Below are positions 36,888 to 48,630 of a stretch of 64,000 nt of DNA, piece by piece. The stretch spans positions 25,963,489 to 26,027,488 of the forward strand of contig NC_026655.2 of NCBI RefSeq assembly GCF_000004075.3, read 5' to 3'. The stretch is from Cucumis sativus. Its lineage: Eukaryota; Streptophyta; Magnoliopsida; Cucurbitales; Cucurbitaceae. The notes under the pieces are model-generated. The model saw only the letters and a list, made by a program, of their open reading frames with translations. It was not told where the DNA came from and searched no databases. Position numbers and translations under genes: made by a program. How positions within the stretch are numbered: the stretch's first letter is position 1; each line of letters starts with the position of its first letter.

Positions 36888-38272
36888 AGGTGAAGAGGTC
36901 ATTTCTTGAGTTTTGCTCATTTTCTTACAAAACTCTCAAATACAAAACACAATGCCTATTCATTCTCATGAATGGCTTTCAAGTTTGAATCTTTGATAGG
37001 ATGGGAACAAATTTTGAGGGTCATGAGTAAGGGAAATAGAAATGAATTGTAAAATATTGATCAGTTGTTGTCAACAAATTTTGAATTTTATTTATGGAAA
37101 TTTTAAGATAATTGAATGTTGAAATTTTACCAAAATTTTGGAAAACTTTTAAATATAACAAAATGAATCTAAATATAGTAAACTTTTGTATAATTCAATG
37201 TTATATCATATTTCTTATTAATAAAATTTAAAATTTTGTTATATTTTGTAAATATTTTTATTTACAATAATTTTTCAGTAATTTAAAATTGTGTTATATT
37301 TTGTAAATATTTTTATTTACAATAATTGTTCCAGCGTTTATTTTAAGTTTGAATTTGTTTTCCATCATGATACATGACAAAAAGCTTAGAAAAATAAGTT
37401 TATTTGACCTTTACAACTTTAAATCTTTAATTTATTTATGCAAATGTTGATTTAGATTATTTTTAAAAGTTCGAAGATTTATTAGCCATTAATCGAGGTT
37501 TAGAATTAAGAATTTTATTAGACATAAAATTTAAATTAATGTACGATAGAATAATTAATTTCCATAAATTTTGAATATGTAAGTGCTATATTACACAATA
37601 ATAAAAGTTGAAAACTTACATAATATGGATACTCTTATAAATTTCAAAAACAAATAAATAAAAAGTTTTAGCAGTCCAACTTTTAATTTAAGTTAACAAG
37701 ATACAATTACAAATTTAGTCTCTAAAATTTTAATCATACATCTAATAACTTTTTCAACTGTAAAATTTCTCATAAATTTTAATCATAAATCTAATACCTA
37801 TTAAATATTTAGTTCATAGAATTTGAAAAAAAAAAAAGATTTTAGCTATGGTTTATAATAAAAATTGTCTTTATGAGTTTGATCAAAATTTCATAAATAG
37901 TAGGTTTAAATTTTATTAAACTACGACGTTATTTATGAAGTTTAATCAAATTATATTACTATATTCTAACCTAAAATCCATCTCCAAATTAAAATACAAT
38001 AAACTAAAAGTTTGCACTTGATTTACAGACTTCCCTTAAACCTCGACTTCCTAAACATGCACTCTTAAACACAGCTTTTTCAATCTCAAGCTACCTAAAC
38101 CTCCAAACTTAACATTTTTAGGAATAAGTTTCCAAATTTGCACACCGAACGACGAACCTTTAAGGTGTTCGTTACAACCAATAAACATCAAAATAAATAA
38201 TCACTGATATATTTTGGAAGGCAACCTATTTAGAGGGTAGCGAAGGACACAGAATAAGGTGGAGAGTATAGA
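36888..38272. other. Spacer between the MSL10-like gene and PsbX
   Basis: It contains the 3' untranslated region of the channel gene, a tandem duplication at 37226-37330, and AT-rich filler. No gene is recognised. Confidence 0.6.
37226..37330. repeat. Tandem 55-base duplication inside a dispersed-repeat relic
   Basis: Two near-identical units beginning ATTTAAAATT are spaced 55 bases apart. Each holds GTTATATTTTGTAAATAT followed by TTTATTTACAATAATT. The core matches the dispersed family seen at 14100, 32165 and 55290. Confidence 0.8.
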
Positions 38273-38405
38273 GGCCCAAAGGGAAGGCCCAAAGGAAAGG
38301 CCCAAAAGTATAAGAAGACCGTACCGGAGGATTTGAAAGGCGATGATGATTGGACCAATAAGATAACCTTATCTACCAATAAAGCATTCAGAAGTTGCCA
38401 CGTCA
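38273..38405 (+). promoter_or_regulatory. PsbX promoter: three phased GGCCCA elements, CCAAT boxes, I-box palindrome, ACGT element
   Basis: GGCCCA occurs at 38273, 38286 and 38299, exactly 13 bases apart. ATTGG (38349-38353) and CCAAT (38355-38359, 38376-38380) flank AGATAACCTTATCT (38361-38374), which holds two opposed GATAA I-box cores. CCACGTCA follows at 38398-38405. GATAA, CCAAT and ACGT motifs are typical of light-regulated photosynthesis genes. No good TATA box sits at the right distance from the CT-rich leader, which fits the TATA-less promoters known for several photosystem genes. Confidence 0.6.
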
Positions 38406-38571
38406 GACCAAGATCAAGATTTCAACCTCACCAACAATCCCCAATTCCCTCCGCTTCTTCTTCACTGGCCCACACCCTTTTCCCAAAAATCCCCTAATCC
38501 CCCAATTCTCATCTTCCCAACAATTTTCCACAAAATCCTCCATTCCCCCAACCTCCCAATTCATCCCATCA

Positions 38572-38943
38572 ATGGCTTCCACTTCCGCTCTTTCAATGGC
38601 CTTACCATTCACCCACGCCACCCGCAAGCCACTCTCCAACGACGCTTTCTTCAACCCATTGCCCTCTTTTAAGTCCCGCAAGCCCATCGCCACTGCTCCC
38701 ATCTCCAACGGAAGGATCCTCGCCGTCCGATCTTCCTTCAAGGAGAAGGCTGTTGCTGGAATCTCTGCTGCTGCTCTCACCGCGTCGATGGTCATTCCAG
38801 AGGTTGCCGAGGCTGCCGGATCCGGTGTCTCGCCCTCCTTGAAGAACTTCTTGCTGAGTATTGCGGCAGGTGGAGTGGTGGTGGTGGCGATATTGGGGGC
38901 GGTCATCGGCGTCGCCAACTTTGACCCGGTGAAGCGAAGCTGA
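38572..38943 (+). CDS. PSBX: Photosystem II subunit X precursor
   Basis: PsbX is a single-helix subunit at the edge of photosystem II near cytochrome b559 and the plastoquinone path. The nuclear gene is intronless and encodes 123 residues. Residues 1 to about 52 form a Ser/Ala/Pro-rich chloroplast transit peptide. Residues 58-81 ([18 protein letters not shown], then AEA) are a thylakoid-transfer segment of the kind inserted without Sec or SRP. The mature protein probably starts after the AEA near residue 81 and reads [16 protein letters not shown] single membrane helix spans about 93-114, and FDPVKRS is at the stromal end. The ATG at 38572 is chosen because it gives [10 protein letters not shown], the typical start. 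The open frame extends about 59 codons upstream but without an in-frame ATG. Confidence 0.95.
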   Translation: MASTSALSMALPFTHATRKPLSNDAFFNPLPSFKSRKPIATAPISNGRILAVRSSFKEKAVAGISAAALTASMVIPEVAEAAGSGVSPSLKNFLLSIAAGGVVVVAILGAVIGVANFDPVKRS

Positions 38944-39590
38944 GCGCAAATGTGAAGTAAAAAGGGGGAAAAAAAAAGAAGTAAATTGTAATTTTTGTGT
39001 TTTACGTTTATTTAATCGTTGTGTTTGTGGTCATGCTAAATTGCTAATGTATGGATTTTTTAGCTGTAAACTTTTTCCATTCAACTCTAAATTTCTCCAT
39101 CTCTCTTCATTTATGCCCAAATGAATCTCTATTCAATCACAACATTTTCAATTATGAATTTGATATTGATGTTTAAATAAAATAAATAAATAAAAAGGAA
39201 AGTAATTTTTTTTTCCGTATGGTGAAGGAATAGTTTTAACTTTGTGTTGTGCAATTTAAGTATTCCTCCCTCTTAATAGGTGAGACTCAAAGGATAAATT
39301 TAAAATTACTACACACAAGGAAGATTTTGAGATAAATTTGTTAAAGTACAACACTTAAAAGTTAAGTGATTCAAATCTTTCACCTTTGGCCAACCTTCTC
39401 AACAACTTTCAAGTGCACCTTCATCAAAAGGTTATCTAATGTTAGTAAAACCAAATAAACATCACAATAACTGAACTTATAATTTAATATTAATATTTAA
39501 ATTAAACGTTTCGGTAATTGTGGTATCATTGACATAAACTCAAATATAAATTTCAAAACGGCAATTGTGAGAACTCTGGATTGAGAGAAT
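38944..39590. other. Spacer after PsbX
   Basis: The first ~150 bases are the likely PsbX 3' untranslated region. Beyond that I see only AT-rich sequence without a gene. Confidence 0.55.
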
Positions 39591-41255
39591 AAGGACTTAT
39601 TACAAACATTTTCTTTTTTATCATCAATCAATTATTACAAAGAGGTCATTAAACAACTTATTGCATTTCCAAGTAACCAATCAGAACCATTTCGAGCAAG
39701 ATCGTTGTAGAGACACAACTACAACTTAGCTAGTTCATCACTGGCCAACTTATTCAACATATGTCATTATTTTCTTTTTCTTTTCTTTTGTGCACACCAC
39801 AGGCATTATGTTGCACGATCACCCCGAGATCTGATTCACTTTTGTAGACCACCACATAATAGGGAACAATGAGAAATTCATAATCTATAGTGCCTGTACA
39901 CGTTCGACTTCCATTCAAATTTCAATATTGACCGAGAAGGACCAAGAAAAACTATTCCCACGGACACTCCAAAAGGGGCTAGTTGTGAAAGATGAAAGCT
40001 TTATAGTTCACTTCTGACAATTTCCAAATAAAGCAACGAACAAACTTGGTAAGAAAAGAACATCAAGGGTGGAGACATAGCCATATAAAGAAATATGTTT
40101 GTGACAACCTCTACTAGAAAGAGGAAAGTGTTTCCCAACCTTCCAAAATGTAGAAAATTCACAGCGGATGTTGTCATCTTCCGACACAAAAATTGGTATA
40201 CAAAACAACTGATTTGCTTTATGGATGACTGGAACATATCAACAGTCAAAGTATGAATATTCCTTCATTCGAAAGAGGGAAAAAAACTAGTACCCATTAT
40301 CAAATTTTCAAACAGAGACATTTGAAATATGTTGACAACCTCTACTTGAAAAAATGGAGGGCAGTTCCAGATCTTCAAGATGAATAGAGGATTGCCCAAT
40401 TCATATTGTCATCTTCCGACACAAATTTGGTATAGAAATATCCTATTTGCTTTATAGATGACAGAAAAATATTGCCTCGTCATTGAAAAAGAGAATAACC
40501 TATCTAATCAAATGAGAAATATAACAATGTTTGTTATCAATCACCTGTACACTATTAGTTTTCAAACAAGGATGAAGAAATTTGTATCCTCCTTGTGCTA
40601 CAAAATGAAAGCAAAACAGCTCCACAAAGACTAATCGTATGGAGGAACTTCATTTCGTCATCCTCAGACACAGATTGATATAAGATAACCAACCTGCTGT
40701 AAAGATGACAAATATTGAAGCAAAAATGAATCACCATAAGGGAACAATCCCCCTATAATACTCCATATTAATCTCAAATCCTCTTGCTAACAAGAACAGA
40801 ACAACCATTGAAGCAAAATATATAACAGAATATTCAATCAATGAAAATAAATCACTACTCCATCAAACAGATAGACAAATAAACCAATCCGGTCGATTTA
40901 CCCACCCAACTCCAATGAGCATGTGAAAAACTCATGGAATCAAACTTTATAGAAACTGTAATTTGACGACTTAGCTACATCAGAGCAAACCAAAGACGAA
41001 GAATTAGCGTCTACTGATCACTGTGATAACTCAAAATCACGAAATTAAAGAAGAAACAAACAACTGAACTGTGAATAAAGATTAAGAACTAGAGAACAGT
41101 TGGAGAAATGAGAGTATCGTTCATCATGAAGTTGGTGGAAGGAATGTTCTTGAATTTGTGAAACCCTAATTTGGGTGCCGTAGGGTTTCTTCGGCGAAAA
41201 TTGGGATCTTATAGGAATTAGAAAACAACGTCTGATGCTATTTTTAGGGTTTTCA
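39590..41255 (-). ncRNA. Possible non-coding transcription unit with teloboxes and three related ~240-base units
   Basis: At the right end are three teloboxes: AAACCCTAA (41161-41169), TAGGGTTTC (41181-41189) and TAGGGTTTT (41245-41253). The first two form an inverted pair. Leftward lie three related units, each framed by an inverted repeat: TGTCATCT 40172 with GGATGACT 40223; TGTCATCT 40407 with AGATGACA 40456; CGTCATCC 40656 with AGATGACA 40703. The units are 235 and 249 bases apart. On the minus strand each also shares GTGTCGGAAGATGAC or a close variant. Frames are broken between units. Teloboxes are typical of promoters of ribosomal-protein and snoRNA genes, so a minus-strand structured RNA gene is one reading. 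A decayed protein with a repeated VSEDD motif is another. The type given here is a guess. Confidence 0.25.
40172..40710. repeat. Three diverged ~240-base repeat units with conserved terminal inverted repeat
   Basis: Conserved pieces in order on the plus strand are: GTCATCTTCCGACACAAA, then GGTATA, then TTTGCTTTAT, then GATGAC. They stand at 40172-40230, 40407-40463 and, more diverged, 40656-40710. The flanking phrase TTGACAACCTCTACT or similar recurs before copies 1 and 2. The 8-base arms of copy 2 are perfectly complementary. Confidence 0.75.
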
Positions 41256-44200
41256 TTCTTTTTTAATATTATTAGAAAAAAACCCAATTCTGAAGAGTTT
41301 TAAAAAATGTAATATTGATTTAGTTAAGTTTTTTAAATTTAATTTGTAATGTAACCGATACTTGTCTTCAACTTCTCTTCATTTTTATTATTATTATTAA
41401 TATATTTTTTAATATCATATTCGGTTACTATATTAGTTTTTTAAAATAAATTAAAAATGGATGAAATCTACGTATAATTTTAATTAAAAAATAATTAAAT
41501 TAAATTAAGAAAAATGAATTTAATAAAAAAAATTGAAGAAAAATGAATTTAATAAAAAAAATTGAAGATGGAAGATTGAGATATTTAAATATATATATAT
41601 AATAAAAAATATTTTTAAGATTTAAATATTTAATATATACGTAAAGTGTATATATAAATAATAAAAAAAGTAGAATCTTCCGATGAAATAAGAATGTGGG
41701 AGTCTACTGTAATATATATAAAATAAGTAGAACCTACATGAAAGTTGTGAAAGAGTACACGACCTTACCTATTTTTATTACATTCACTGTATATGTTTCT
41801 AAATTTATGTTATTTTTTTTAAAAAAAAACTTATGTATTTTACATTTTTTGAAATAATTGAATAAAATCATAAATAATTGAATAAAATAGTTGTGTTTAA
41901 TGTGTTAATTATCCTTAATCCAAATTCAATTATTGGGCCTAAAAGACAATCAGAAGTCCATTTGAAGTCCTCCAAAACTTCTATGAGCACAGACTTTACT
42001 CCAAGAGATAAGAATCGAAGATTGAAACTCTAAATGGTATCGATCACTTTCTATACTTAATTTGATGAATTAAATTTGTTGAAAAATCTTTGGAAGAAAT
42101 GTATTTGGTAATATAATTATAAATAATAAAAATAGTAGAATATAAACTATTATTAATTAATATGAATATGATTTTGGGATATAATTCTTAATATTATAGT
42201 GTAAATAGCTTTTTGAAAAAAATATTTAAAAAATTTAACAATTTAAAATTTTATTTAATTTATAAGTGTCCAACCATAAAATTTATGGACGAAATAGGAA
42301 CTTAGATTAAAATTTCATGGTACCATAAACTAAAATTCAAACTTAAAATTATAACATTTTCAAATTTAAAGTTTAAAATTTAAGTAACATTATTATAGAT
42401 TGTATTATTTAGTTATATTTGTAAGAATTTTAAATTTTTTTTATTTAAAATAATTATTCTCTCCATTTTGTTTACGGTTGTTTTCAAATGAAATAAAAAT
42501 AAATATTTGTGTAAGAAGTTTGTAATTTAAAAGAATTATGATTTTGTTTATTTTATATGAGATAGATATGATTGTGTTCCCACGTGGGGCTTAAAAGCAA
42601 GAATGATATGAAGAGAAGAGAAGAGGTGGTGAGAGAATAGAGTTGAAAAATAGAATTTATTGTGCGGAGGATCAAATTCAGTTTGTACCCTAACTACGAT
42701 GTGTACATCCACACCCAATTATTCCTTAATAATCATCCTCTTCTCACCCACACCATTCTCAAACCTATCATATCTCTATAATTTTCTAACCTCATTTCAA
42801 CCAATGTATGAAATTTTAGGGTCTGCTTCCTCCAACCATTTTCAAAGTAGAAGTGGAAAAGTATTGGAATCGTTAACACTCCGTGGATTTCGTCACTAAA
42901 AAACATCAATTTTATACACTATCAACTTCTTAAACTGTGGATCTCAATAATTCTTATTCATCGCTATTCCACTCCTTACTCAAATATGCTCTTAGAAACT
43001 TTATTTGGTTGGGTCAATTTTTCTTTTATATATTAGAAAGCAACTTAAGAAATTATAGATTATTTATAATTATTATTTTATTTAAAAAGAGTTTATGAAA
43101 TTTTAATTCTTTTATTTAGAAAGTAGAATTTAGGAAATTGTGTTTTACATTTGATAATTTTTATTTATTTATTTAGAAAGTAACTTATAAGGGATATTTA
43201 CATAAATTATTTTAAAAAATTGAAACTTTGGTTTTGGTTAAACTTGTTGTTATCTATGTTGGACTTGGATTAAAAAATTTGTATGAATGGTAAATGTATA
43301 ATTTAACCTTTATTATCTTTTATGTGAATTTTTTTACAAGGTACTTTAAAAGTCAGTATGTTATGATTTATACGTGATATTTAAAAAAAATGATGAAATT
43401 ATTCAATAAATATAAAAAATAGAGTTAGAGTCTAGATGTCAAGATTGAATTATTTGATAAATACGAGAAGTAAAAAAAATGAAAAACATTTAGTATTTTA
43501 ATAAATGAACAAATTTCAACAGCAATAAGTTTTTTTAGTACAATTGATCACTAGAGTACCATCATCGCTGTGTTCGCACCATAAAATTTTATTTGCAAAT
43601 ATTGGGGTGAACTTCATATATTAACGTTAGCGGATTTCACCATATCCTTCAAAGCGTGTTAACATTACATGATAATATGGAAAATTTTCATATTACATTA
43701 GTATAGCAAATTTTCACCGATCGAAGTTGAGTTGTTTACGAAGTTGATGGGTCAAACAGTCTCTCAGTTTAAATATTCTATGAATTAAAATTGTCAACAT
43801 TTTTTAATTAAATAAGAGGGATGAAATTAGAAAAAGTATATGACATATTATAAATCACACGTGTGAATATGTGAACTACAAATTAAGTGTTAAAGATTAA
43901 ACTCTCCAACTTTACGCAAGTGTGGAATTTAGACTCATATGTTTTAACGGTTTAATCGAATCCTCAAACTTATAAGTTGTTAGGACTAAATTTTCAAATT
44001 TGCAAAGTCGTAAAAATTGACCATCAAACATTCATTTTTAAAATAAATAATATTAATTAATTAGTTGTACATATGAAGTTTTTTTTTGAACTATTTTTAA
44101 ATATATGAAAATAAACAAAAGTATTTTTAAAATATAGCAAGATGGAACCATCCATTTACGATGAACCGCGGTAAAATAAGATAAGCTATTATGTCTATGT

Positions 44201-47200
44201 ATGTGTATATCCTAATAGATACGTATAATGGTCTATTACAAATATATTGTAATATATTTTGTTATATTTGTAAATATTTTAAGAAGTTTTATCGTTATTT
44301 TACTATTTTTCCTAGCAATTTTAATACACCACCTAACAAAAATTGAAAACGAACATTTATAGGGAAAATAATAGAGAGCTTTTGAAGGTTAGGAATTAAT
44401 ATCTTTGAAAGCATGGTCAAGCTTTTATTTATAAGTTGTTGGAAAAAAATATATATAAGGAATGCAACCAAATAATAATTAAACAAAAGTGGACTTGAAA
44501 TTACGTAGGTCCTACAAATATGGTTGAATGTCAAATAATATTTGAATATTCGAATCATAGATCTTTTCGTCACTATAACATATTATAAGTCAGTTGAATT
44601 GTGAATAATTTAATAATAAAATTTGGTAAATTGAAACCTAAAGTTCAACAAGTGCGGAAAGTAACACTATGTGTTGACCGTTGATTAGTCATTATGACAC
44701 GTCAAAATAATGTAAAAAAATAAAGCCAAAGTCAACGATAATTGATATAATCTTCTTTTCTTAAAGTTAGAGATTTAATTCTCTATCTTAACAATTACGT
44801 TTTTGGATATTTTTTTAGTGAAACTATGACACAACCAAATAACATAGTTAAATAGTTGCAGGGTGGGACTAGTCGATATACTTATAAATTGAACTATTGT
44901 GGTAATTCTAGTAAACAAAGGAAGAAAAAAATCTCATGTAAAACGAAATTTATAGAAAATATTGATATGTCGACTTAAACTTGTTTAGTCGTATCAATTT
45001 AAATCCTAAATTTATAGGACCGTTACCAATTCTATTTTACCAATACATGAATTAACGAATGAATAACATTTCAAAAATTCATAAATTATAGAGAGAAATT
45101 TAGGATTTATTTTTCTACGAGAAAAATCATCGATTCAATATACTTATAATTCATTCAACACTTAAAACCAAACTTTTTTCTAATAGCAAAAAAAATTTAC
45201 AACATAAGATTAAAATAACAACACGTATATAATTTTTTAGTACCTAAAATTATAAACTTGGGATTCAATTTAATACAACCAACAAATTCAGAACAAAATT
45301 TAGAAAATTGGATGCATTTACAACGAAGTTGGATCTAACTTTCAATTTCAACCATATCAAAATTCTTTATCAATACTATTACTATTAAAATAGATAACTT
45401 TAAATATTATAAAATGAACTAAAATATAACAAAATTTTATATCCGACAGTAATCGTAACAAAAAGAATACTTTTGATAAGTTTTGATGATTGATATAATA
45501 TAAAATGAATATGATATTGAAGACATAATAAGTCTTGGTTGTAAAATTAAAAAAGAAATGTTGGTATGAAAGGCACGTGGGTGGATTATTGTTGTTATTA
45601 TTATTATATTCCAACAACCATAGTATAAGAACTCAAATAATTATGCTTTCTAACACTTCATAATTTCATATTACCCCTTTTTCAAAACCCAACAAATTTT
45701 CAATCTCTTTCCCAACTACTTTTCATGGAAACACTTTTTTTTTTTTTAATTCCTTTTATTACCATTTTATCTTAAAAGGAAACTTCAATAATGATGGAGT
45801 TCATTTCAAATAATTTCCAAAAGGGGTATTGGCAGTGGAAAATGGGAAAAACAAATTTGGATTCAATTTGGTTAGTTCCATTGGTCTACTTGTTTAAAGT
45901 ATAAAAACACAATAGTAAATATTATCAATCATGACTCGTTCGATTTTTTATCTCAAGTTCATGATTGGTCTTGTCAAACATCGTCTGAGTGAAGTCAATT
46001 CTCGAAATGCTCAATTCATTATCGTATTTTAAATAAATGTGATGCGTAGAGTTGAATAATGAATTACACATTCCAAGAGTTGACGGTTCAATCTCAACTC
46101 TTGACATATTTTTAGTCTCAAGTTGTTTTCATTTGTTATTTAATTTTTAAAGTTTACGTTTTTAGTTTGATTTCAAGCTTTAGGATGTTGCAATAATCTA
46201 TCTCAAGATTGGATTCTAATTCAATCTAGTCTATAGATTTCAATTTTTTGTCTATTAGTAAATTTAAGAATAATTTAAATCAATTAATTAAGTTTCATTG
46301 TTTTTTTGTCACTATTTAAGATTTAAATTCATTTTATAATTATTTTAAATTAATCAATAGACATTTAACACTAACAACTAAAAGTGATTAAAAGTGATTA
46401 GGTTAATTGAAAAATTAAGATTAGAAGTGCAAAGTCTTGAAACTGAGGAATAAAATTGAAACAAAAAGCATCCAACTTCATGGGGTTTGGTTGAGCATAA
46501 ACTTAAGTACATCTAATATCATAGTCAAAAAGCATAGTTAGATCTCTCACCTATACTACAAACTATACACTCAATAATTTCATTGAAAAAACCAAAATCA
46601 AGTTTGTATGAAATGGGTCCACCAGAAAAGAAAGGAAAAGTTCGATAGAAAAGATAAGAAGGAAAAGAGAAGGTTGAGGAATCAAATCATCATCAAACGA
46701 GACTTATAGGACATAACTTGTTTTTCTTTGTTTTTCTTTTTCTTTTTTTTAAAGAATATACCTTTCCGAAGTTGTGAGATAAAAAAAAAAGTGTGGAATT
46801 TGAAGTCTTGTTCGTAACCAATGTTTAAAATATTAATGTTAGAAATGTCGATTTTGATGGATATTTTTGACATTTTGATACTTATTTATTCAGAGTGTGG
46901 AAATATCGAGCATGTCCTAACCCACAAAACATATCCTTGTTTTGGTACTTTGTCTTCTAGTTAAGAATGGCTGTTTTCAGATCTCTTTCTTATCTCTTTA
47001 AATCTTAGTATTTTGTTTGAACTCCCTAAGGAATACTATAATTTGCAAAGCAGAACCCAACCAAGAAACAGTAAATGATAACATAGAATGAAATGCAAAA
47101 AAATTCCATATCTAAATCTATAACAAAACAAAACCCAAAAAAAAAAAGAAGAAAAGAAAAGAAAGAAAAAGAGTCAAAAAGCCAATCATCCTTTATCTCA

Positions 47201-48246
47201 GATTCTGTTTGGTTGGTGTGTGATGGAGAACCAAACAGAAACCAAGCTAAAAGCTGTTGGTTTTATCATCAGTTTCTTTTTCAATTCCCACAGCAATTCT
47301 GTAATAAACACAGTTCATCACAGATTCACAATCATGGACAGTAAAAAATCATTTAACAGTAAAACTTTCTGAGCAGAAAGCAACAGCAGAGATTTGAAGT
47401 TCATGGCTTTTCATAGAAGAAGACCCAAAACAGTAACCTATAAGCTGAACTAATGGCTATGGCTATGAATGTTGAAGGGAAATTTGGGGAAGAAAGCTAA
47501 AAAGCCAGATGAGATTTTGGCCCAAAAAATGTTGAAGAGAGAAGTTTTGTGAAAAGGGCATCTTATAAAAGCTTCGTTAGAAACATAAACATTGAAAATA
47601 TGCTTTTAATGATTTACAATATGAAAATTTGCATTTAAAGGGGTAAAACAACTTAGGGTGATTAAAGACAGTGTTTGAGAGTGATTAATTATTTAAAAAT
47701 ATAAATGTTTCATCTATAAATGAAATTAGAACCTAAAGGTAATTACAAAAGTGATTCTAACAAATTTAACGTGTACTCAATGTTCTGAAAAGTAGTTTCA
47801 AAAGTTAAGCAACTTAAAATTATTATGTTCTCATCAAACACATATGAGAAACTAAAATAGGAAAGAAAGTGTTACAAACCAACTCAAAGAATCTTTAAAG
47901 TACAGGGAATAAAAGTTGGAACCAAGACCAGAAATCAGATGAGAATTTGATGCTTAATTTTGTCAAGTAGATCCACAGTTAGGCAGATAAGCAATTAAAT
48001 ACAGAATCAGGACAATTATTTTCTCTAAGCAATGCAGGAGAGGGATGATAATGACGATAATGACGACGACGATGATCAAGAACTAAGTAAAAACTAGATA
48101 GTTAAATCATACAAGAAAGTTACAGAGAATCTATTTGATATACTAGCCTTTTTGTTTTTGACAGAGATGAGAAAATATGTTTGTTCTTCCTCCTCCTCCT
48201 CCTCTCCCACCATGCCAAAGAATGGAGAAGATGAATTTTTGTGGAT
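41256..48246. other. Seven-kilobase AT-rich spacer before the ELF4-like gene
   Basis: Long AT-rich stretches with no recognisable gene on either strand. It includes a tandem ~28-base duplication around 41513-41570, a dispersed-repeat relic near 44220-44280, and scattered phrases of the foldback family (about 44990-45060). The open frames at 42660, 44295, 45357 and 47093 are low complexity or start at non-ATG codons. The last ~150 bases, with a TCC-rich run near 48190, belong to the 3' end of the minus-strand ELF4-like gene. Confidence 0.55.
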
Positions 48247-48591
48247 TTAAGCAGCCCTATTTCTCTTCTGACCTGCTTTTCCATCTGATTTCAAAGCTCC
48301 ACTTGAATCACCTTCTGAAGAAACTTCCATGGATCTGGTGAACGAACATGAAAGATCAGCATATAAGTCAACAACCCTCCTGATATTGTTGTTTAATTCT
48401 CTGATCAGACCCACATTTCTGTTAAGATTGTCCGGGATTTTTGACTCGTGATTCTGGTTTATCTCACTAATAAGCAGCTTGTTTTGATCCAATATGTTTT
48501 GAACTTGAACAAAATTCTTCTGAAATGTTTGTAAAATCTTGCTATCAATCTGTGGACTACTCCCAAGCCCTGAAAATGTATCACCCTCCAT
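48247..48591 (-). CDS. ELF4-L: ELF4-like protein (EARLY FLOWERING 4 family, DUF1313)
   Basis: ELF4 proteins are small plant clock factors. ELF4 binds ELF3 and, with LUX, forms the evening complex that represses PRR and growth genes at dusk. This 114-residue, single-coding-exon protein has the family core at about residues 17-95. The motifs ILDQNKLLISEINQNHES, then IPDNLNRNVGLIRELNNN, then RRVVDLYADLS are strongly conserved. The start MEGDTFSGLG and the tail KSDGKAGQKRNRAA are closer to the ELF4-like 2/3/4 branch than to ELF4 itself, so a role in the clock is likely but not proved. A leader intron of about 975 bases seems to separate the coding exon from a CT-rich first exon (see 49606-49885). 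Confidence 0.93.
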   Translation of the reverse strand: MEGDTFSGLGSSPQIDSKILQTFQKNFVQVQNILDQNKLLISEINQNHESKIPDNLNRNVGLIRELNNNIRRVVDLYADLSCSFTRSMEVSSEGDSSGALKSDGKAGQKRNRAA

Positions 48592-48630
48592 TCTTTTACA
48601 GATCAGAATTCTATCAAATCACAACCTTCT

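Noticed and set aside
38395-38571. N-terminal extension of PsbX
   Set aside because: The upstream in-frame stretch has no ATG and overlaps the promoter motifs. The start at 38572 gives the canonical transit peptide.
38403-38949. Two long minus-strand frames opposite PsbX
   Set aside because: They are antisense shadows of a GC-rich coding exon.
47093-47344. 83-codon plus frame left of the ELF4-like gene
   Set aside because: It is lysine/serine-rich and low complexity, with no family match and no coding signals.
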